The notes under the pieces: model-generated
Seen by the model: the letters and a program-made list of their open reading frames with translations, nothing else
Told to the model about the DNA's origin: nothing
Database searches by the model: none
Program-made: the position numbers and the translations under genes
From: Onthophagus taurus
Taxonomy: Eukaryota > Arthropoda > Insecta > Coleoptera > Scarabaeidae
Length of the DNA: 64,000 nt
Assembly (NCBI RefSeq): GCF_036711975.1
Contig: NC_091976.1
Location: 18,476,001-18,540,000, forward strand
Reading direction: 5' to 3'
In this document: in pieces, positions 61,138 through 64,000 of the stretch
How the letters are laid out: every line of letters begins with the position of its first letter
Numbering within the stretch: the stretch's first letter is position 1

Positions 61138-61297
61138 CGTTGAAAAACCATGTTTTAAAGAAAATTCCTTGACGTTTTTGTTACAATTTTTAAATCATTT
61201 GAAATCATATGATTATTAACAGAGAGACGTGAATTAAAAGGTTGTTCGCTTAAACATGGTGAAGGTTATTCCGTGGATGTAATCAGTTTATTTATAA
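61138..61297 (-). promoter_or_regulatory. Maltase B promoter and probable untranslated first exon
   Basis: TATAAATAAAC on the minus strand at 61287-61297. A good donor (CCAGTAAGTAAACATG, near 61125-61140) follows, matching the donor after the possible first exon of maltase A at 54064. This suggests that both genes have a short 5' exon and an intron before the main coding exon. Confidence 0.5.
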
Positions 61298-61404
61298 CTC
61301 ATCATCTCACTTTATTCTCAATTGAATTCTTGAATAAAGAAAAAACTGTTTCTGTTTAATAAAATCTTTATTTTTAGGATTTAATATAATTAATTATTTA
61401 AAAT

Positions 61405-62071
61405 TTAATGATGTTTAACATGGTGAGCTCGAAGTTTATGGTGTTTTTTAACTAAATTAAAAAAAAATATTATAAAATAAAAGAATTAAATAAAATTACT
61501 TACTTATTGCGAGAGTTTGTACTTTAGGTTCTTCAGTGATTGTTATTATTTCTGGTTCGGTTGATGTAGATGTTGGTCCACAACTGCAACTTCTCCTTAA
61601 AGCTATTAAACAATGAATGATTAAAAGCACTGATTTTTCACAAATACAAATTCGATTTTTACCTGATTGATATTTTTTATTATGACCACTAAAATATTTT
61701 TTGAAGTGAAATATGTGTCGCTTCTTAGATGTTTCAGTCGTTTCAGGTGTTGCAGTTGTTTCAGTTGCTACATCTGTAGAAAATGTTGAGGTGGGTGGGC
61801 AAACAAACAAACATACGATATAAGGCGTCCCGAATGTAGTATCGGTGATACTTGGTGCATATGTAATTGTAGGTGGAATTTCACTCGATGTGGTGTCACC
61901 ATCTCGAAGTTGCTGGTGGTGTTTCTTGATATGATGACGATGAGAAGCTAAAATAAAATGATTGTTAACTTATCTTAAAAATAGAGAAAATATCTTCATA
62001 GTTTTACCCGAAAAAGCTTCGCAAGTAACTGCTAAAAAAATAGCGAAAACAACAGCTACAACAAAATTCAT
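61405..62071 (-). CDS. Small secreted His/Lys/Thr-rich protein 1
   Basis: Exons 62008-62071, 61663-61947, 61504-61602 and 61405-61451 join in frame to 164 residues. A clear signal peptide (MNFVVAVVFAIFLAVTCEA) is followed by SHRHHIKKHHQQLRDGDTTS and SEIPP, a Thr/Pro-rich stretch with VCLFVC, a basic HIFHFKKYF part, a CSCGPTSTSTEPE segment and a histidine-rich end (KKHHKLRAHHVKHH). It is a paralog of the next gene. No known domain recognised; a role in metal binding, cuticle, saliva or mucin-like secretion is a guess from composition only. Confidence 0.75.
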
Positions 62072-62149
62072 TTTTATTTAAACAAAGTAGTTTTGTTATA
62101 TAAAAACAATTTCTTTAATCGACTCGAAATGCTTTCAAAAGATAAAAGA

Positions 62150-62240
62150 AAGCCTTTAAATACATACCACAAAAATGCGTAGCCTTAAGTTTTTCAATTT
62201 TTCAAATATCTTTAAGATTCTTTAACAATCTGAGTCATGG
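62150..62240 (-). promoter_or_regulatory. Promoter of secreted protein gene 1
   Basis: A TATA-like GTATTTAAAGGCTTT (minus, 62148-62162) and, further upstream, GCGACCATGACTCA (containing TGACTCA, 62231-62237). Both are repeated at the same spacing before gene 2. Confidence 0.6.
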
Positions 62241-62435
62241 TCGCTTTTATTGTTGATTGCAGGAATGTTGCGAATGCAACATAATAAAGTTATAATAACT
62301 TAAAGCTAGTTTTTAAAAATCATTGTCGAGAAAAAAATAAACAAATTCATAGAAAAAGTTTTATTAACATTATTTAATTTTACAAATGTAAAATTAATAA
62401 TAATCAAATTTATTTATATATTTATCATCGAAATA
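62241..62435. other. Spacer between the two small secreted protein genes
   Basis: AT-rich; includes the probable 3' end of gene 2 (AATAAT/ATTTAT-rich). No further gene. Confidence 0.4.
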
Positions 62436-63025
62436 TTATTGATGGCTTTTCTTAAAAACTTGATGTTTAACGTCATGTTTTCTATGATGTTTTTTGGTAT
62501 CTTGATTATTAACTTCTTGCGGATTTTGTGTTATTTCTGGAGCAACAGTTGTGGTACTTGTAGAATTAGAGTTACAAGCGCATGTACAACCCAAAAATTG
62601 GGTAAGATCATTCGATGAGCTTGAATCTACAAAACAAATCATTATTAAATCAAAACTACTTAAATCATACTACTTATACCTTCACCATCCTGAAGAGGTT
62701 TTCTAACAAAATGTTTTTTATTATTAACATTGTGACTGTTCTTATGATGTGTTATACGTTTCGCATCAACAGGTTGTGCACAAAGTATTAAACAAGCTAA
62801 TTCACATGCGCATTCTGGTACATTAGCTTGAGAAGATGAATCTTGAGGGGTTTCACTCGATGTGATTTCAGTTTCATCAGCTCTAACTTGACGGCGATGT
62901 TTCTTGGGATGATGAACTTAAAATTTATTAAATTATTAAATTGAATCCTTAATGAGTTTATATTTACCATAAAATCCTTCGCAAACCACGATTAAATAAA
63001 CGACGAAAACAACGCAAAATTTCAT
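62436..63025 (-). CDS. Small secreted His/Lys/Thr-rich protein 2
   Basis: Exons 62968-63025, 62680-62916 and 62436-62626 join in frame to 161 residues. The signal peptide MKFCVVFVVYLIVVCEGFYG is followed by HHPKKHRRQVRADETEITSS and SETP, a cysteine cluster CACELACLILC, a His/Lys stretch (RITHHKNSHNVNNKKHF), then GCTCACNSNSTSTTT and a basic His-rich end (KKHHRKHDVKHQVFKKSHQ). Order of parts, first intron position and phase, and the promoter agree with gene 1, so the two are tandem duplicates. Family not recognised. Confidence 0.75.
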
Positions 63026-63112
63026 CTTGAATTGATTTATTATTGTTATTATTATTACGGTTATGTTGTTTATTATTAGTACGTTCAAATTAAACTAAAC
63101 TCATTAAACAAA

Positions 63113-63195
63113 CCAAAGCCTTTAAATATGCCATAAATTGGAGCAGACAAGTTTTTAACATATTTTTATGATTCTTAAAGATTTGAGTCATGGTC
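63113..63195 (-). promoter_or_regulatory. Promoter of secreted protein gene 2
   Basis: CATATTTAAAGGCTTTGG on the minus strand (63113-63130) and GCGACCATGACTCA upstream (TGACTCA at 63184-63190), as before gene 1. Confidence 0.6.
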
Positions 63196-64000
63196 GCTTT
63201 TGTTGTCATGTTATACAACTTTATGAAAGTAATTACTTTAACGGTGAGTCACTGCAGATTATTGAAATACTTGTGTTTTTATCATGTTTTAGTCATATTA
63301 GAAAAATTATGGATCAATCATCATTTTAATTCTATTTTATAACTTAGAAACAAGTATTTTCTACTTGTTTTGAAGAATTCTTCAAGTTCTAATTGTTTAT
63401 TGATTAGACATCGGATTTTATTAATAAGAAGTATGTGATGTTGAGATAGCGCCTCGGCCGCAAGACACCTCATTTCTTCAACTCTTGACAATAATACATC
63501 ATGGCCTTAGTAATACTTATACAAGTAAGTATTATTAGGTAGCGAAGATAAATTTGTACTGTTTGTGATAAACTGAAACCCACGTCATACAATCGATAAA
63601 TTAAATGATAAAACGTGATCGAGCTACTGCCTCGGCCGCAAGCGACCTTGACTTCACTCCATTCATGATTAAAGATAATACAAAGCGATCTTGTCACGGA
63701 AGTAACTATTATAGTATATCAAGATAGCGTGTATATGTTTGTATGACTACTCTTACTACTCTCTTTTCATTTTAGGACACATCCTAGCTATATGACAGCA
63801 ATGGATTGACATGAAATATATCACACTCTAGATATCTCATTAAATTCTTTCTTTGACAAGCACTTACGCTTTCTTTAATGATGATAAATACCGATTTTTA
63901 TGATATCTGAAACCCAAGCTATTGAAATAAGTCATAATATGGACTACATTGAAATGGAAAGATAATTGGCACAACATGATTTGAACGTAATTGAAAAAAA
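63196..64000. other. End of window, no gene recognised
   Basis: AT-rich, except for two copies of GCCTCGGCCGCAAG at 63451-63464 and 63629-63642 with weakly similar flanks, a spacing of 178 bases. Confidence 0.45.

Noticed and set aside
1-64000. Search for CRISPR arrays, tRNA or rRNA genes and bacterial operons
   Set aside because: No regular short repeats with unique spacers, no tRNA-like cloverleaf noticed and no prokaryotic gene packing; the sequence is that of an animal genome.

Overview
The window is animal, almost certainly insect, nuclear DNA, and I lean to a beetle. It is AT-rich and densely seeded with decayed transposons. Genes are multi-exon with short GT-AG introns, TATA boxes and AATAAA signals. 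The recognisable host genes belong to insect gene families: secreted-type UDP-glycosyltransferases (UGT) and GH13 maltases. The order is a guess from the gene families and mobile elements; no single marker proves it.

Left third (1-19.4 kb, + strand): a tandem UGT cluster. UGT-1 and UGT-3 are nearly identical 518-519 residue genes within a duplicated block of about 2.4 kb. UGT-2 has lost about 182 residues of its acceptor-binding half by an in-frame deletion. UGT-4 is intact. UGT-5 is a pseudogene with at least three lesions. An old RTE-type retrotransposon relic lies between UGT-1 and UGT-2 and again between UGT-3 and UGT-4. This suggests that a UGT gene pair plus spacer was duplicated, and that the right-hand spacer later collected Tc1, Gypsy and mariner insertions.

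Middle (19.4-47.7 kb): no complete host gene. It holds a hAT element with an 8-bp target duplication and an internal tandem array, a Tigger/pogo element, an RNase H-bearing non-LTR relic, a Jockey-like retrotransposon, an RTE tail, two mariner-type elements with long terminal inverted repeats and an apparent DD41D triad, a CR1/Jockey-like reverse transcriptase split by a small inverted-repeat element, and a 0.5-kb sequence present in opposite orientation at 39.3 and 46.0 kb. Between these lie GC-richer, CpG-containing, non-coding blocks. There is also one orphan exon-like segment and one coding-like relic I cannot identify.

Right third (47.7-64 kb, - strand): two paralogous five-to-six-exon maltase genes, each with a very long intron at the same position filled with transposon debris. 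The downstream copy (B) is a complete secreted enzyme. Copy A keeps the catalytic residues but has lost the start codon and signal peptide seen in B. Beyond them are two small paralogous genes encoding secreted His/Lys/Thr-rich proteins with CxC motifs and similar promoters; I do not recognise their family.

Nothing points to bacteria, CRISPR or tRNA genes. The UGTs (conjugation of toxins and plant compounds) and maltases (sugar digestion) are typical expanded insect detoxification and digestion families. Exon limits were inferred by hand from splice signals, paralog alignment and reading frame.
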